A DNA stretch of 64,000 nucleotides from Flectonema sp. DT1601 (GCA_964019425.1 OZ025811.1:496001-560000), one strand, 5' to 3'; counted from the stretch's first letter, positions 31,902 through 42,703 are shown. Translations and numbers: made by a program. Notes: generated by a model from the sequence alone, not told the origin.

Positions 31902-32018
31902 ATAGATTTTGGTTTGTTTTGGTAAGATTAGAGGGGGGGGAGTTCCTACAGAGATGGGTAGATAATTATATTAAATAAAGTTAATTAAAATCTTTATTTT
32001 ATTTTTTTTTCAATGTTT

Positions 32019-32049
<31 letters not shown>

Positions 32050-32754
32050 GCCGGCAATAGCAAAGGTTTGGTATCCTTTTATTTTTTAAAAAAAAAAATA
32101 TAAAAAAAAAAGGAACTTTAAAAAAAAAAAAAAAAAAAAATTCCCCTTCTCCACCCCTACTTTATTAATTGTAAGATGGACATGAAAGTTGAGTTTGTTT
32201 GTTTTTTTTAAAAAAATAAGTAATCAAAAAGAAAACAACCTGAGGATAGAAATTGAACAAACCAAACAAACAGCAGCTGTTTACCTTATCTCTTTCCGTT
32301 ACTATATAAAATGACACAATAATAATTCACAACCCACTTCTGATTCACTACTTCAAAACTTTATTTCTTCCCCTCCTTGTATTTGAATAAACGACTTCAC
32401 ACAGTGAGATCATTAACATCAACACAGTAACGGGAAGGGTGACAGGTGATACTTCGTCAATGAGGAATAGAATACTCCAAATATAAGTAATAAAGTTAAA
32501 CTGTGAAGTATGAGGCATCTGTTCATTAAGTGAGTTTATAAAAGTGGGACAAAAAAAACTGCGATGCGATTGAAAATTAAATGGATCACAACGAAAGAGC
32601 AGCAGGATTTCGTAATTCACCACAATGGGGATAAAATCCTTATTTTATTGTTGTTATTATTATTATTTTTGTTTTTTTGTTTTTTTTTTCGATTTTTAGG
32701 GATTTCATCCGTCCATGAATTTTTGTGTAATTCGTGTAATGTAGTCGTCTCCTA
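31902..32754. other. Intergenic, long homopolymers
   Basis: A-runs at 32023-32049 and 32119-32140 flank G/C-poor spacer. A minus-strand frame at 32348-32623 encodes 91 residues with a hydrophobic segment but has no ATG start or recognisable motif; I do not call it. Confidence 0.4.
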
Positions 32755-34293
32755 CTATGACACAGGAACACTTGAGACAGTGTCCAGACTCTCACTCATA
32801 TTTACAGCAGCCACAGCTGTACCTCCTTGAAGGTGAAATATTACGAATAACGTTGCCTGTTTTTTTTGTTTTTTTTTAATTGTGATGTTTGGTTAAAGAC
32901 TGAACTTAAATAATTTATTATTCTTGAGAGTGAAGTCAGTACCTGTAAGAGTAAATAGAACACTGGCAGTCCTCCATCTAGTGACCTACACCGTATTAAA
33001 AGTGGAGTGAATACTGCTGCTGCAACCTGTTTTTAGTTTTCTTTTGTTTTGTTTTGTTTTGTTTTGTTTTGACACTATAACACGTAGAGATTGGAAAAAA
33101 AAACATACCCAAGCAGAGACGTACGACAAAGTCATAATGAGGTAGTGAAGTACCCAACGGGGATGTGTGAACCATTTTAACACAGTCAACGTGACAGATG
33201 CCATTACCATATTTCCAATGAAACGAGAAACAAATGTAAACCCAACTAGCTTTTGAGATGAACAGTTTATTCGAATTAACTGAGCGAGTGCCCAAAGACC
33301 AAGTGAACAGAACAGAATAGCAGGTACTGCTGCCGTCAACGATATTAAAACAAAAGCTGAAAGTCCAGCTAAAAGACCCATTCTCTTACCGGCTCTACTC
33401 CATGCAACTATCGTTGCAGCCATCGTCGGTGGAATAAAAAAAGATATTAAAATCTTTGAAGGAATGTTACCATCTTCTTCTAAATATTCTTCCTTCGACT
33501 GCACTTGAAACACGAACACCGACACCACTAACGACAAAGTCCATAATGTCGCACCTATCATTATTTTATCGTTAAGCAACTGAGCTAGGACCCCTCTTTT
33601 ACCCTTTCTTTGAGGTGGAAAATTCCAAAGTTGAACGGCTTCAGCAGGGATTCCCTTAATTCCAGTTAGCCTTATTCTGTAAATGGTATACGCTCCGAGA
33701 TATAGACACCAAGATAATGATATAGCGAACAACATGTTACTTAACGCAGAGAGAGGCCGAGGTGATGGGTAGACTGAAAAAACTCTCAAACCGACAACAA
33801 GATGAAGAAGAGAAAACAAAACAGTCGCAGACTCTAAAACTGGTATAGCTCCTCTCATGTATTGCAGTTCTATTCTTGCGGATGTGACTTGAAAACTACA
33901 AAATTGAAGCGTTCTGAATAACGCGTCTTCTACTTCTCTTACAGTGTTACCCCAAGGAGGTCTTTCAGGAGGCAGTAGTCCCAACTCTAGACATGATCTG
34001 GCACTCGCATGTTGCATTTGTTCAATGAACCTGTTAGCGCTTTCTCGTATTCGATCGCTTTCCCTTCCTCTGTGAAGAGTGTGGGCAAACCTTATACTTG
34101 AAGTTTCTATGAGGGTTTGATGTGTTCTTTTCCAGACCATATCCCAATGTTGTAGCTTACAAAGTGATTCCCATTTCCTACAAACTCTTATCCAACAGCT
34201 AAGATCGTGAATCATACCTTGCTCACCAGGTATACTTATATAATCAATAATTAACAACAGAAGATCTGAAGGTAGAATTGAAATTCGACCCAT
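32755..34293 (-). CDS. F-box-like protein with several membrane spans (three exons)
   Basis: Exons 33109-34293, 32943-33026 and 32755-32856 (donors GTATGT and GTACTG, acceptors AACAG, all phase 0) give about 456 residues. The N-terminus is F-box-like: ILPSDLLLLIIDYIS, then CWIRVCRKWESLCKLQHWD. After a helical linker, at least six hydrophobic spans follow (for example VLFSLLHLVVGLRVFSVY, MLFAISLSWCLYLGAYTIY, IMIGATLWTLSLVVSVFVF, ILISFFIPPTMAATIVAW, LLAGLSAFVLISLTAAVPAI). An F-box fused to a polytopic membrane domain would place an SCF substrate adaptor on a membrane. The fusion is seen in one continuous exon, so it is not a splicing guess. The second and third exons are inferred. Confidence 0.7.
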
Positions 34294-34806
34294 TACGAGG
34301 GTCTCTAAATAGTTCTAGTGACACCCAACCTGAAGGAAGGAGGAGGGAAGATAAATAAAAAACGATTGTTAATTTATTATTTCTATATTGTTATTGAAAT
34401 CAATGTACTTGTATTTCGGGGGATGTGTGTGAGATCAGTCACTTGATGCCATATAGCCGTGACACTCCCTTCCCCCGTTTATTTTTTTTTTTATATACAT
34501 ACTGACAAGGAAAAATACTACTACAAAAAAAAAAAAAAAAAGTATCTAAAAAAATTAGGAGAAAAAAAAAACGACGTTTGAAAAAGTTAAAATAGGTTAT
34601 CTTCTTCGTCTTCTTCTTTTTTTTTTCCTTTTTTTTTTTTTTTTGTTTTTCTAAAAAAAAAAATTAAATAACTCTATCATCGGGCTTATGCACCATGAAG
34701 GTCAATTTGCTTTTTTTTTTACTTTAACTCACTTATTGACAACCTTTACCACAAAAACTAATAACAAAATCTAATTTATTCTATCGTTGTTATAAAAAAA
34801 AAAGAG

Positions 34807-34906
34807 GAGATGGAGAAAGGCATGAAAAGAGGAGTAGAAGGGGGGAAACTTTGACAATGTAAAAACAGTAACAACTTTAGGTATTAAAAACAAAATTAAT
34901 ATCAAG
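34807..34906. repeat. Dispersed repeat, copy at 34.8 kb
   Basis: Two parts. The first (GAGATGGAGAAAGGCATGAA through AGTAGAAGGGGGG) recurs at 35073-35117. The second, from AAACTTTGACAATGTAAAAA through AAAATTAATATCAA (about 60 nt), recurs at 41104-41164 with one difference I can see, and in degenerate form at 26045-26107. On the minus strand it ends near CCTTGATATTAATTTTG, recalling the TTGATAC motif. TTTGACAATGTAAAAACA also recalls the LSU word TTTGACATTGTGAAGAGACA, possibly by chance. Confidence 0.75.
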
Positions 34907-35072
34907 GTACTCAACTGAAAAAATATTTGTAGTTGTTAATCAAAGAAAATTACGTTTAGAAAAAGAAAACATAAAAAGAGAAAATTACATTTTTTGTCTT
35001 ACTGACCAGAAGACGTTGTCGAATCTGGTAATTCGGGGACCACGTACTAACAGGTTGAGCGTCCCATGCAAT

Positions 35073-35117
35073 GAGATGGAGAAAGGCATGAAAAGAGGAG
35101 AGTAGAAGGGGGGGGAA
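35073..35117. repeat. Second copy of the GAGATGGAGAAAGGCATG block
   Basis: Near-identical to 34807-34848 apart from an extra AG and a longer G-run. Together with the copy 266 bp away it marks a partial segmental duplication. Confidence 0.75.
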
Positions 35118-35249
35118 AAAAAAATCTAATTTTAATTTAGTACAGAAAAAAATGATGCTAGTACTGAGAGGAAAGCTAACAGCTTTTTTTTTTTTTTCTC
35201 TCTGTTTTTTTTGTCGAGAATATCATCAATACAATGATTGACTGTCATA

Positions 35250-36077
35250 TTACATCCAGTGTCGTGGGGTAGGGCTGGGTACAAAGTCTGGATTTTGTGG
35301 AAGAGCACGCCAGTTAGGATTTTCCCAAGGCAAGACTCTACCTATTTCTTTAGGAAGACGACTACCTCGTAACGGTGTTCCGATTGACCCAACAACTTGT
35401 CCAAGTGGTGCCTTCACATCCTTTATATGACTTGTATTAGTACCTGCAGGTGGTGGAGACATTAATGACCTCCTCGCCCTCGCACGAGGAGTAGCAGAAC
35501 GATGTCTTCGAGATAACATCTGTTGAAGAATTAGTTCTTCAGAAGGATAATCGATTCTAATATTCTTCGGGTCGTTATAACTACTTGGCGCTGTACCTCC
35601 TGGACGCCACAGAGATGAGACTGCTGGTGAGAGTGGAGCAGCTCCCCAATTTGGTGATTCCCAAGGAAGGACTCTTCCAACTGTCGAAGGAAGATCTTCT
35701 CCTTTTAGTGGTTGGATATAAGAACCAACAGCTGTTAATGTTGTTGTTGATTCTCGCACTACGTGTTTAGGTCTTCCCCCAGATCTGACCGCAACGTTCT
35801 CTAAGTCTTCGGGTGCCAGTCCTCTTCGTCTAGCGATCTCACAGAACATGTCAACGAATATTGGCCAGGTGACTTTCCTCTCTCGTATTCCTTTTGATTT
35901 TGAAAATAATAAATCTGCCTCAGTCTTTGTAAAGGTTGCGTCCAACAGACTACACTCCCGACATAATTTAATAAACTTCGCGCTGTCCATTTCAGTGCAT
36001 GTTTTGTCGAGTTGTCGTCGACGACCAGCACCAAACGCGCAAAATGAAATAAATATATCAAGTAATACTTGCGACAT
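35250..36077 (-). CDS. p25-alpha (TPPP-like) protein
   Basis: The frame opens earlier, but the ATG at 36077 (MSQVLLDIFISFCAFGAG) fits the family, giving 275 residues; an upstream CACAG splice acceptor at about 36120 may end a 5' UTR intron. The p25-alpha domain occupies about residues 5-100: FISFCAFGAG, DSAKFIKLCRECSLLD, TFTKTEADLLFSKSK and KVTWPIFVDMFCEIA. A tail of about 170 residues follows with two copies of a GRVLPWExPNW motif (about 145 and 245), preceded each time by a GSYI/GSIG...PL block, so the tail is an internal duplication. TPPP proteins bind and bundle tubulin and are typical of ciliated eukaryotes. Confidence 0.8.
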   Translation of the reverse strand: MSQVLLDIFISFCAFGAGRRRQLDKTCTEMDSAKFIKLCRECSLLDATFTKTEADLLFSKSKGIRERKVTWPIFVDMFCEIARRRGLAPEDLENVAVRSGGRPKHVVRESTTTLTAVGSYIQPLKGEDLPSTVGRVLPWESPNWGAAPLSPAVSSLWRPGGTAPSSYNDPKNIRIDYPSEELILQQMLSRRHRSATPRARARRSLMSPPPAGTNTSHIKDVKAPLGQVVGSIGTPLRGSRLPKEIGRVLPWENPNWRALPQNPDFVPSPTPRHWM

Positions 36078-36343
36078 ATTCGTGTGTGGTGTGACCCCAA
36101 TGGGGGTCTTCTCCTCCTGTGAATTACGAAAAATAATTTTTTTTTTTTTTTCACTAACAAACGCATCCATCACAAAGAGACTAATAAGAAACCACTAACA
36201 ATCTAACGAGTAACAGCGAAGGGGGAAGAAAGGAGGATTGTCGAAAATATATTAATAAAGGAGTTCTCAAAAAAAAAAAAAAAAAGAAAAAAAGATTTCT
36301 ATATTCTACATGAAAGCTCTTTCTAAATACAGTTTATTTATTA

Positions 36344-38611
36344 CTATTGAGAACCTTTTAGTTTAATTTGAATGTGATTTCTGTCGTAAGGTTCGTCTGA
36401 AGATGATCGCTGTTCTGGAGGACTGTAGTCGAGAACCTTTATTGCTCCAGCAGTAATGACATTGCTAATAGTACCTCCGGGTTTCATTTCAGATGCAACA
36501 GTGGAGATGATTTGAGCCCAGTATTCACGTTCTTCTGGAGTATCAAACTCGATATCAAGTGATGTATTTTGAAGTGTCACTACAGAAAGAGCTGCTGCCT
36601 CACGAAGAGGAGTCTGGTTAGCTTCACGATGTTGTTTAAACACTCCAGTTCGGTGACCAGTCACAACAGTTCTGATGTCGTTCATTGAAATCGATTCGTC
36701 ATCAAATCGATCTCCGTCACGTTGAGTTTTTCTCCACGAGAGTCGTTTTAAATCTTTTGTCATAAAGACATGTCTTGGAGATGGACCACCTGGTCCATTA
36801 AAGAACATCATACAAGTGAATCCTCCAATCATTGTTTGAAGATATTGACAAGCGTTATCCTCAACACTTCCAGCAACTAGGGCAGCATCTGTTGGTGGTC
36901 CAGTTGGAGAAGCGCCATACTTCTCTGAACGATATTTAGCATTTCCTCTCTGTCCTTCAACCCATAGGTTTACTTCTTGTAGAATAGCTGCGTTTCTTTC
37001 AGTCTGACGAGGATCTGGTGCGATTCGATCCATTCTAACGTCGTAGATCCCGTCAGCTATCGCTTCCTGTCGGGATCTCTCTCTCGCTGCAATTTCTACG
37101 ATCGCCTGTTCTTGGTTGCGCATTAGAGCTAATTCTGGTGTCAGTTCTTTCATAGGTTTACTCAAACGATCTCCAAAACGACGTTTAGGACGTCTGGCAA
37201 GTTGAGCAGCACGTTCTTCAGCATAAGAACGAAGTGGACCTTGTTGACGATGACCATAACGTTGGATAGCTTCAGATCCACGAGGGTCATCAGCACGGTA
37301 TTCGAGTGATGTTGTGATCGCTTCAACATCAGCAGTTCCTTCCTCATCAAGTCTAATGAAAGGCTCATCTGTTGCTTCTTCATCACTGCTAATGTAGTCA
37401 TCAAAACCTTCCTTTTCCATTATTTCTCTAACGTGAGTTACGTCTTCACCTAACTCTGCTACAAGGGTTTCGAGTTGAGCTACGAGACCATCTTCTTCAG
37501 CAAGTCTTTCATTTAATAAAAACCTCATACCAACTACTTCATCAAGAAGTCTCTTTCTGTATTTATCATCACCCTCAACCTTTGATTCGATAGTTGTTAG
37601 CTCGGCTTTGGCTCGTTTGCAGTAGGCCTCAGTTTCTTGAAGTACTTGTTCGTCTTCTCCTTGAACTTGAAAACGCTCTCTGATTTGACCTACTTCTGTA
37701 AGTAAGGAATCCATTACTTCTAATTTATTACGAAGCCAAACCTCTTTCTGAGGAGCACTGTTCTGTCCTTGGGGTTGAAACTGTTTACGAAGGTATTCAA
37801 TTTGAGTGTCCAGTGCTCGCTTTATAAATTCCTTTATGGTTGCTTGCTTTTGAGCTTTTGTTAATTCAGCTGTACTGCGGCGAGCTTCGTGAAGGAAATC
37901 TGTAGCCATGGCCTTTCGCTTCGCAGTACTTAGAACAAAATTATCATGAAGATCATTTGTTATTTGTTTTTGTTCTTGAAGAGCTGTTTCAACGACGCGG
38001 ACGTTGTCTTGCATTTCGGGGATGCCGGCGTCGTGGTGTTCTTCGCCAACGACTTCTCCTTCGACTGCCTCAAGCATCTGTTGAACGTCATGTAGATAAT
38101 CTTCTTCATCGCGTTGTCTATTCTTTAACATATTTTCATCAATAACTAAACAGTCCAAAGCTCTTCCAACCTTCTTACGGAGTTCAGCTTTGTCAGATTC
38201 TACTTCTCCCAAGTGGTCACGTAGTTGCTGAACGCTGTGTTTACCATCACCCGTTCCCTTGTGAGCACCTGCAATAGCTTCGTGAAGAACTTGTAGTCTG
38301 CTTTGAGCTGAATTATATTGCTCTGAGAGTTTATTATATACTCCTTCTCTTTCTGAGTTCACAAGTTGGTATCTCTGCCAATGCTTTCTAACGTCGTCTA
38401 ATTTCGGTTGGACTTCTCTGATACTGTCTCTCACTTCATCTCTTCTTTTCAGTAAATCTTCTTTTCTAACTTTTGCAAACTTTTTTAATTGAACTTCGGA
38501 ATCAAGTTTTAGTTTATCGATACGCGCTCGTTGTTTCTGAGCTAAATATAACAACTCATTCTTTAACTCTGTGTGTGAAGCTGGAGGTGATCCTTCCCTC
38601 ACTACCGACAT
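36344..38611 (-). CDS. Coiled-coil protein with C-terminal PH-like domain
   Basis: Intronless, 755 residues. Residues about 1-420 form extended coiled coils (ELKNELLYLAQKQRARIDKL and many heptads of charged residues). An acidic linker (SSDEEATDEPF) and a basic stretch (RRPKRRFGDRLSKPMKEL) follow. The last 150 residues look like a PH domain: GGFTCMMFFNGPGG, RHVFMTKDLKRLSWRK, a Ser/Asp loop and a C-terminal helix FDTPEEREYWAQIISTVAS with the near-invariant Trp. Such a combination suggests a cytoskeletal protein that contacts membranes by phosphoinositide binding. I cannot name the orthologue. Confidence 0.7.
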   Translation of the reverse strand: MSVVREGSPPASHTELKNELLYLAQKQRARIDKLKLDSEVQLKKFAKVRKEDLLKRRDEVRDSIREVQPKLDDVRKHWQRYQLVNSEREGVYNKLSEQYNSAQSRLQVLHEAIAGAHKGTGDGKHSVQQLRDHLGEVESDKAELRKKVGRALDCLVIDENMLKNRQRDEEDYLHDVQQMLEAVEGEVVGEEHHDAGIPEMQDNVRVVETALQEQKQITNDLHDNFVLSTAKRKAMATDFLHEARRSTAELTKAQKQATIKEFIKRALDTQIEYLRKQFQPQGQNSAPQKEVWLRNKLEVMDSLLTEVGQIRERFQVQGEDEQVLQETEAYCKRAKAELTTIESKVEGDDKYRKRLLDEVVGMRFLLNERLAEEDGLVAQLETLVAELGEDVTHVREIMEKEGFDDYISSDEEATDEPFIRLDEEGTADVEAITTSLEYRADDPRGSEAIQRYGHRQQGPLRSYAEERAAQLARRPKRRFGDRLSKPMKELTPELALMRNQEQAIVEIAARERSRQEAIADGIYDVRMDRIAPDPRQTERNAAILQEVNLWVEGQRGNAKYRSEKYGASPTGPPTDAALVAGSVEDNACQYLQTMIGGFTCMMFFNGPGGPSPRHVFMTKDLKRLSWRKTQRDGDRFDDESISMNDIRTVVTGHRTGVFKQHREANQTPLREAAALSVVTLQNTSLDIEFDTPEEREYWAQIISTVASEMKPGGTISNVITAGAIKVLDYSPPEQRSSSDEPYDRNHIQIKLKGSQ

Positions 38612-38995
38612 TGAAAACTACTTATAGACACCTGAGAAGTATGAAATAATTTTTACCTCAATAGTGCAACTTGTTATGTTATTTTCTGCATCAACAATGA
38701 GCTTGATAACTAATTTAAATACCAGAAATAAAAAACACATTCGTGGTGGATGATATGCGAACGTTGCGGATTGTTATTGTTTTTTTTTTTTTTTTTTTTT
38801 TTTTTTTCCCGACAAAAAAAGAAAAAAAGAGAGAAAACGAAAGTTTTTTTTAAAAAAAAAGAAATCCGACATTATTATTCTTCTTATTTTTTTATTTTTT
38901 TTCAACAGTTTATTTTCCAACAGCTGATCGCTGAGTAGCAACAGAACTACCAACGACAATTGTTTTATTAAGAATAAGGAATAAAATAAAGAGAT
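38612..38995. other. Intergenic, T-run
   Basis: A T-run of about 27 at 38781-38807 and A-rich spacer. No gene recognised. Confidence 0.4.
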
Positions 38996-40102
38996 TTATG
39001 CCTTAACGTTATGAGACTTTAGAAAGGCGGCTACGTCGATAGTGCCGTCATCGGACGGGACGATTACACCGATTTCTGTAACGATTCCTCCCGTGATGAG
39101 TGACGCTGGGGTAACATCAAACGAAGGGTTCCAAACTGAAAGGTTGTCTCCAGAAGCAACTACCTGTTGTCCTGAAGAGTTGTGAGTAATTTCTTGCGGA
39201 GATCTTTCCTCTACGGGGATACCAGAACCGTCAGCTAATTTTTGATCAATTGTGGTTACCGGAGCAGCAATAAAAAATGGAACTCCGTGATACTTTGCCG
39301 CAACAGCCATATTGTAAGTACCGATTTTGTTAGCGGTGTCACCATTCATGCACACCCTGTCAGCTCCAGCAATGCAGGCGTCTAATTTTGTAGTTTGCAT
39401 CAGATAACTGATTGCAGAATCAACGATAAGAGTCGCAGGTATATTTTCAGCAACACACTCGAATGCAGTTAGTCTTGACCCCTGATTATATGGACGGGTC
39501 TCGAGAGGGTAAACCTGATCAAGACGTTCTTTATTGTGAAGGAATCTGATTACACCTAAAGCAGTTCCGTAGCGGGTGCATGCGAGGGCTCCAGTGTTGC
39601 AAATAGTGGCGATTTTGATGTTTCCTCCGCATGTTTTTTTAGAAATGATATAATCAGAACCGAATTCTGCGATGTTCTGACAATCTCTTACGTCGTCTGA
39701 TAGCATTTGTTCAGCTGCAGTGCAGTACGTGTCTCGAAGTGATGCTGCAGTAGTATCAGACTTGGCCATTTCTGAGTCAATCATCGCAGATAAATCTCTC
39801 ACAGCATTATGTAAATTAACAGCAGTAGGTCTTGATGTAGAGAGGTATGCTAGTTTAGACTTTAATAATTCACCTGTTTCTTTTACGTCTTCGCTCTTCA
39901 TGTCATTGTGAGCCTCTACAGCCAAACCCAAGGCAGCGCAAATCGCAATTGCTGGTGCTCCCCTGATTCTCATTTCCCGTATAGCATGCCATGCCTTGTC
40001 TGCTGAGTCAGTTACATCGTAGTGTGTTGTGAGTGGCAGTTTCTTCTGGTCAAGAACCTCCATCGATCCTCTCGAGTATTTAATAGCACGAACTTCTGTC
40101 AT
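38996..40102 (-). CDS. mtnA: Methylthioribose-1-phosphate isomerase
   Basis: Intronless, 368 residues, matching the usual 350-370. It isomerises 5-methylthioribose-1-phosphate to methylthioribulose-1-phosphate in the methionine salvage pathway. Diagnostic parts are the substrate-binding RIRGAPAIAICAALGL (about 45-60), the catalytic Cys in ATICNTGALA (near 165), ETRPYNQGSRLTAFE, the catalytic Asp in IAGADRV (near 245) followed by NGDTANKIGTY, and SGIPVEERSPQEI. The fold is shared with eIF2B alpha/beta/delta, but the paired Cys and Asp mark it as the enzyme. Confidence 0.95.
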   Translation of the reverse strand: MTEVRAIKYSRGSMEVLDQKKLPLTTHYDVTDSADKAWHAIREMRIRGAPAIAICAALGLAVEAHNDMKSEDVKETGELLKSKLAYLSTSRPTAVNLHNAVRDLSAMIDSEMAKSDTTAASLRDTYCTAAEQMLSDDVRDCQNIAEFGSDYIISKKTCGGNIKIATICNTGALACTRYGTALGVIRFLHNKERLDQVYPLETRPYNQGSRLTAFECVAENIPATLIVDSAISYLMQTTKLDACIAGADRVCMNGDTANKIGTYNMAVAAKYHGVPFFIAAPVTTIDQKLADGSGIPVEERSPQEITHNSSGQQVVASGDNLSVWNPSFDVTPASLITGGIVTEIGVIVPSDDGTIDVAAFLKSHNVKA

Positions 40103-40616
40103 TGTGGTTTTTTTTTTTTTTTTCCCCTTTCTATGTAGATAAATAAATTGCTATTCTTTTTTTTACATCAAATATCACCAACATGAATAGAATCAGGCAA
40201 GTCGATGGACCAACAGAGAACTTATTGCTTTGATCTTTTGGTTGGTTTTATTAGAAGGAAAGGAAAAAAGCATTAAAAAAACAAAATTTTAAAAAAAAAC
40301 TAATACCCACTAATAACGTTGTTGTGTATCTGGTTTGTTTAAGGTCCTTTTATGGCAGTGGACGTATTCCGTCCATCAAGACAAACATTCATTTTTTTTC
40401 AAGCTTTGAGAGTTTTTTTTTTTTTTCCATTTCCTTTTTTTTGGATGCTTTTTTTTTTTTTTTTTTTTAATGTTCCAGTAAGGAAGAGAGAGCGACAGCA
40501 GTCAAACAAAAAAAAAAAAAAAAAAAAAAAAAAAAACACCTCCGTATCTTTTTTTTTTTCTTTTTGGAAGGGAGGGCAAAAAAAAGACATCCCAACATAT
40601 CCAATATTTTCTTCTT

Positions 40617-40650
40617 GAGGGTAACTTGATACTGTAATTAAACATACGAG
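40617..40650 (+). promoter_or_regulatory. GGTAACTTGATAC motif
   Basis: GAGGGTAACTTGATACTGTAAT followed by TAAACATA. It shares the GGTAACTTGATAC core with 29995, 30066 and 56159. The downstream stretch (40650-40830) is non-repetitive for about 60 nt and could be a short transcript; I did not recognise it. Confidence 0.4.
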
Positions 40651-40918
40651 TCAGCACCAAACAACAGGCATGTCAAGAATAGCAGAAAAAAACAGGTAAA
40701 ATAATCGCATGAGACCCAAGAAAAGTTTCAGCTCTCACACAACAAAAATAGATATAAAAAATGCTACATCTTATAAGGGCTGTCTTTGTAGTCGTCACTC
40801 ACTAACCATACACACGGAAAAGTATCAACGCATACCTGCAGAAAAAAGAATTCACGAAAAGAAGAAAACAAAAAGAAAAATATTCCCGTGGGGAATATTT
40901 CCCGCACGGATTGGGGGG

Positions 40919-40950
<32 letters not shown>

Positions 40951-41096
40951 ACGCACATTTTGCTTAAGATTTTGAGTTCTAAAAAACTATTTTTTCCCCC
41001 CCTTCCCCGAGAATAATACCGCATACGGAAAAAGGCAGCACAAAATTTCGCAAAAGGACTTTCCTATTTGGAATCCTACAGGTAAATAAGGTCCAT

Positions 41097-41164
41097 AGGG
41101 GGTGAAACTTTGACAATGTAAAAACAGTAACTACTTTAGGTATTAAAAACAAAATTAATATCAA
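41097..41164. repeat. Dispersed ACTTTGACAATG repeat, copy at 41.1 kb
   Basis: Near-identical to the second part of the repeat at 34807-34906 over about 60 nt. The two lie in unrelated intergenic contexts 6.3 kb apart. Confidence 0.75.
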
Positions 41165-41301
41165 AAGTATTCCGCAAATAAAACAAAGTCTATAGGGAAA
41201 ATATAAGAAACAGAAATCGAGAAAATAAAAAAATATCGAACGTTCATACAGGGGGAGACCATAAGAAAAAGACAGATTATTGATACGGACACGGTGCCGC
41301 A

Positions 41302-41345
<44 letters not shown>

Positions 41346-41541
41346 GGAGGGAAAACAGATCAGGACGTTTCTAAATTTAGACAGAATTATTTTCCCAAAA
41401 CAGTTTTTAGATTTTAGCCAAACGCCTTCCTTTCGGGAGTGTTGTTCTCATAGTTTGTAGCGGTCCGTGTTGAGAATAACTCTTCTCAATTCGGCTACTT
41501 ACTTTTTGTTTAAAGAATACGTAAAACCAATAACGTGTTTA

Positions 41542-41576
<35 letters not shown>

Positions 41577-42540
41577 AGAAGAAGCTCAGCTTCTGGAGAT
41601 GGGACACTCGAAGTAACCAAAAGACACACAAGAACCATTCAGATAAAAAGCCTTATTCTGTTGACATAGATTTAGATAATATAACAATTTTTTTGGACGT
41701 GTTTGCAAAAAAAAAAAAAAAAAAAAAAAAAATGGGGGGAAAAAAAAAGAATAAATAATAGAACATATAGGAAGATGAGCAAACAGAAGAAACAAACAAA
41801 AAGTACAAAAAAAAAAAAAAAGGCAGTTTGAGGGAAAAGTTTAGATAAGAATTGTGGTTCGGACCGCTGGAGTACTAAAATGAGAGGTTAGCACACATAC
41901 CAAAACACGTTGACATACATATAATCAATACGAATAGCTTACTTACGCACAACAGTAGCATCCGACTGACTTGATGAGTTTGATATGTTCATAAGGTGCA
42001 AAAAAAAAAGATGTTTTCTTTAACGAAAATCGTACAACAAACATTCAAGAGAAAATGAAACATCAATTGCAAACACTCGCCTGGCTGACTAACAGAATTC
42101 GACTTTTTGGTAATAATCTTGCTGCAGGTCGATTGGAACAACCAAAGTCAACGAAAGGTTTTTTACTAAAAAAGTACCCTTGCAACACCACAGGGTGATA
42201 ACAACAAATTCCCAACAAAAAAAAAAAACAAAAAAAAAAAAAAAAAAAGACGCACACGTAGCTACTGCCTCACAACAACAGCTGTTGTAAGAACCACAAA
42301 CGAGACCTAACAAAACAAACACAACGACGACACGTATTTTTTTTTTTCTGTTGGTCGATAGTACAATAAACATATAAAAAAATTAAAAAAAATTCCCCCA
42401 AAATACAGGACTCTACTACCCGCTGCCTGTCCAGGCAACAAGGTCGTTTTGATACCTGTACAACATATTGAGGTCGATATATGAAAAAAGAAGACAGCAA
42501 ATAAAGGAGCAACAACCTACCTTCCTTTTTTTTTTTTTTT

Positions 42541-42640
42541 TCAACACCTATAGGAACTCACCTTCATCATATGAAGGGAGATAACACGGGTTATTCTATA
42601 TAATCGTGCTCTCTTGGTATTAGGAAAATCATGTGATGAG
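42541..42640 (+). rRNA. Candidate SSU 3'-domain fragment (CAACACGGGAAACTCACC region)
   Basis: TCAACACCTATAGGAACTCACC resembles the SSU word TCAACACGGGGAAACTCACC, and 50 nt on, GTGCTCTCTTGGTATTAGG resembles GAGCTCTTTCTTGATTTTGTGG, in correct order. Between them is a perfect 7-bp hairpin (CCTTCATcatATGAAGG). The stretch begins immediately after an 18-base T-run. Caution: AACTCACATTCATCACATGAAG, part of the same string, also occurs at 46617 in an unrelated 3' flank, so a non-rRNA explanation is possible. Confidence 0.35.
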
Positions 42641-42669
42641 AATAGAATTATTTAAAAGGGCAAGGAGGG

Positions 42670-42703
<34 letters not shown>

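Larger units (their letters stand above)
34294..35249. other. Intergenic repeat region
   Basis: Contains the dispersed repeats at 34807-34906 and 35073-35116 (separate entries), a CCAGAAGACGTTGTCGAATC hairpin-like word at 35008 shared with 26399, and A/T runs (34524-34540, 34618-34644). No protein gene is supported. Confidence 0.5.
40103..42540. other. Intergenic, repeats and long homopolymers
   Basis: Contains the TTGATAC motif at 40617, the dispersed repeat at 41097-41164, the longest A-run of the window (41302-41341) and further A-runs at 40919-40948, 41541-41574 and 41707-41732. The open frames here are low-complexity strings. No protein gene is supported. Confidence 0.5.

Noticed and set aside
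32348-32623. 91-residue hydrophobic minus-strand frame
   Set aside because: No ATG start, no motif, and the F-box gene model closes upstream of it.
35148-35175. GCTAGTACTGAGAGGAAAGC as a sarcin-ricin loop
   Set aside because: It has an inserted T inside the invariant loop and no LSU flanks.
41410-41480. Minus-strand AACACGGACC as LSU domain II
   Set aside because: One 10-mer match (GAAACACGGACC region) without further ordered words; left as unassigned.
41580-41715. snRNA-like stretch with AATTTTTTTGG (Sm site) and GCCTTATTC (U5 loop-like)
   Set aside because: The U5 loop is normally invariant and differs here, there is no clear 3' hairpin, and T-rich Sm-like words are common in this AT-rich DNA.
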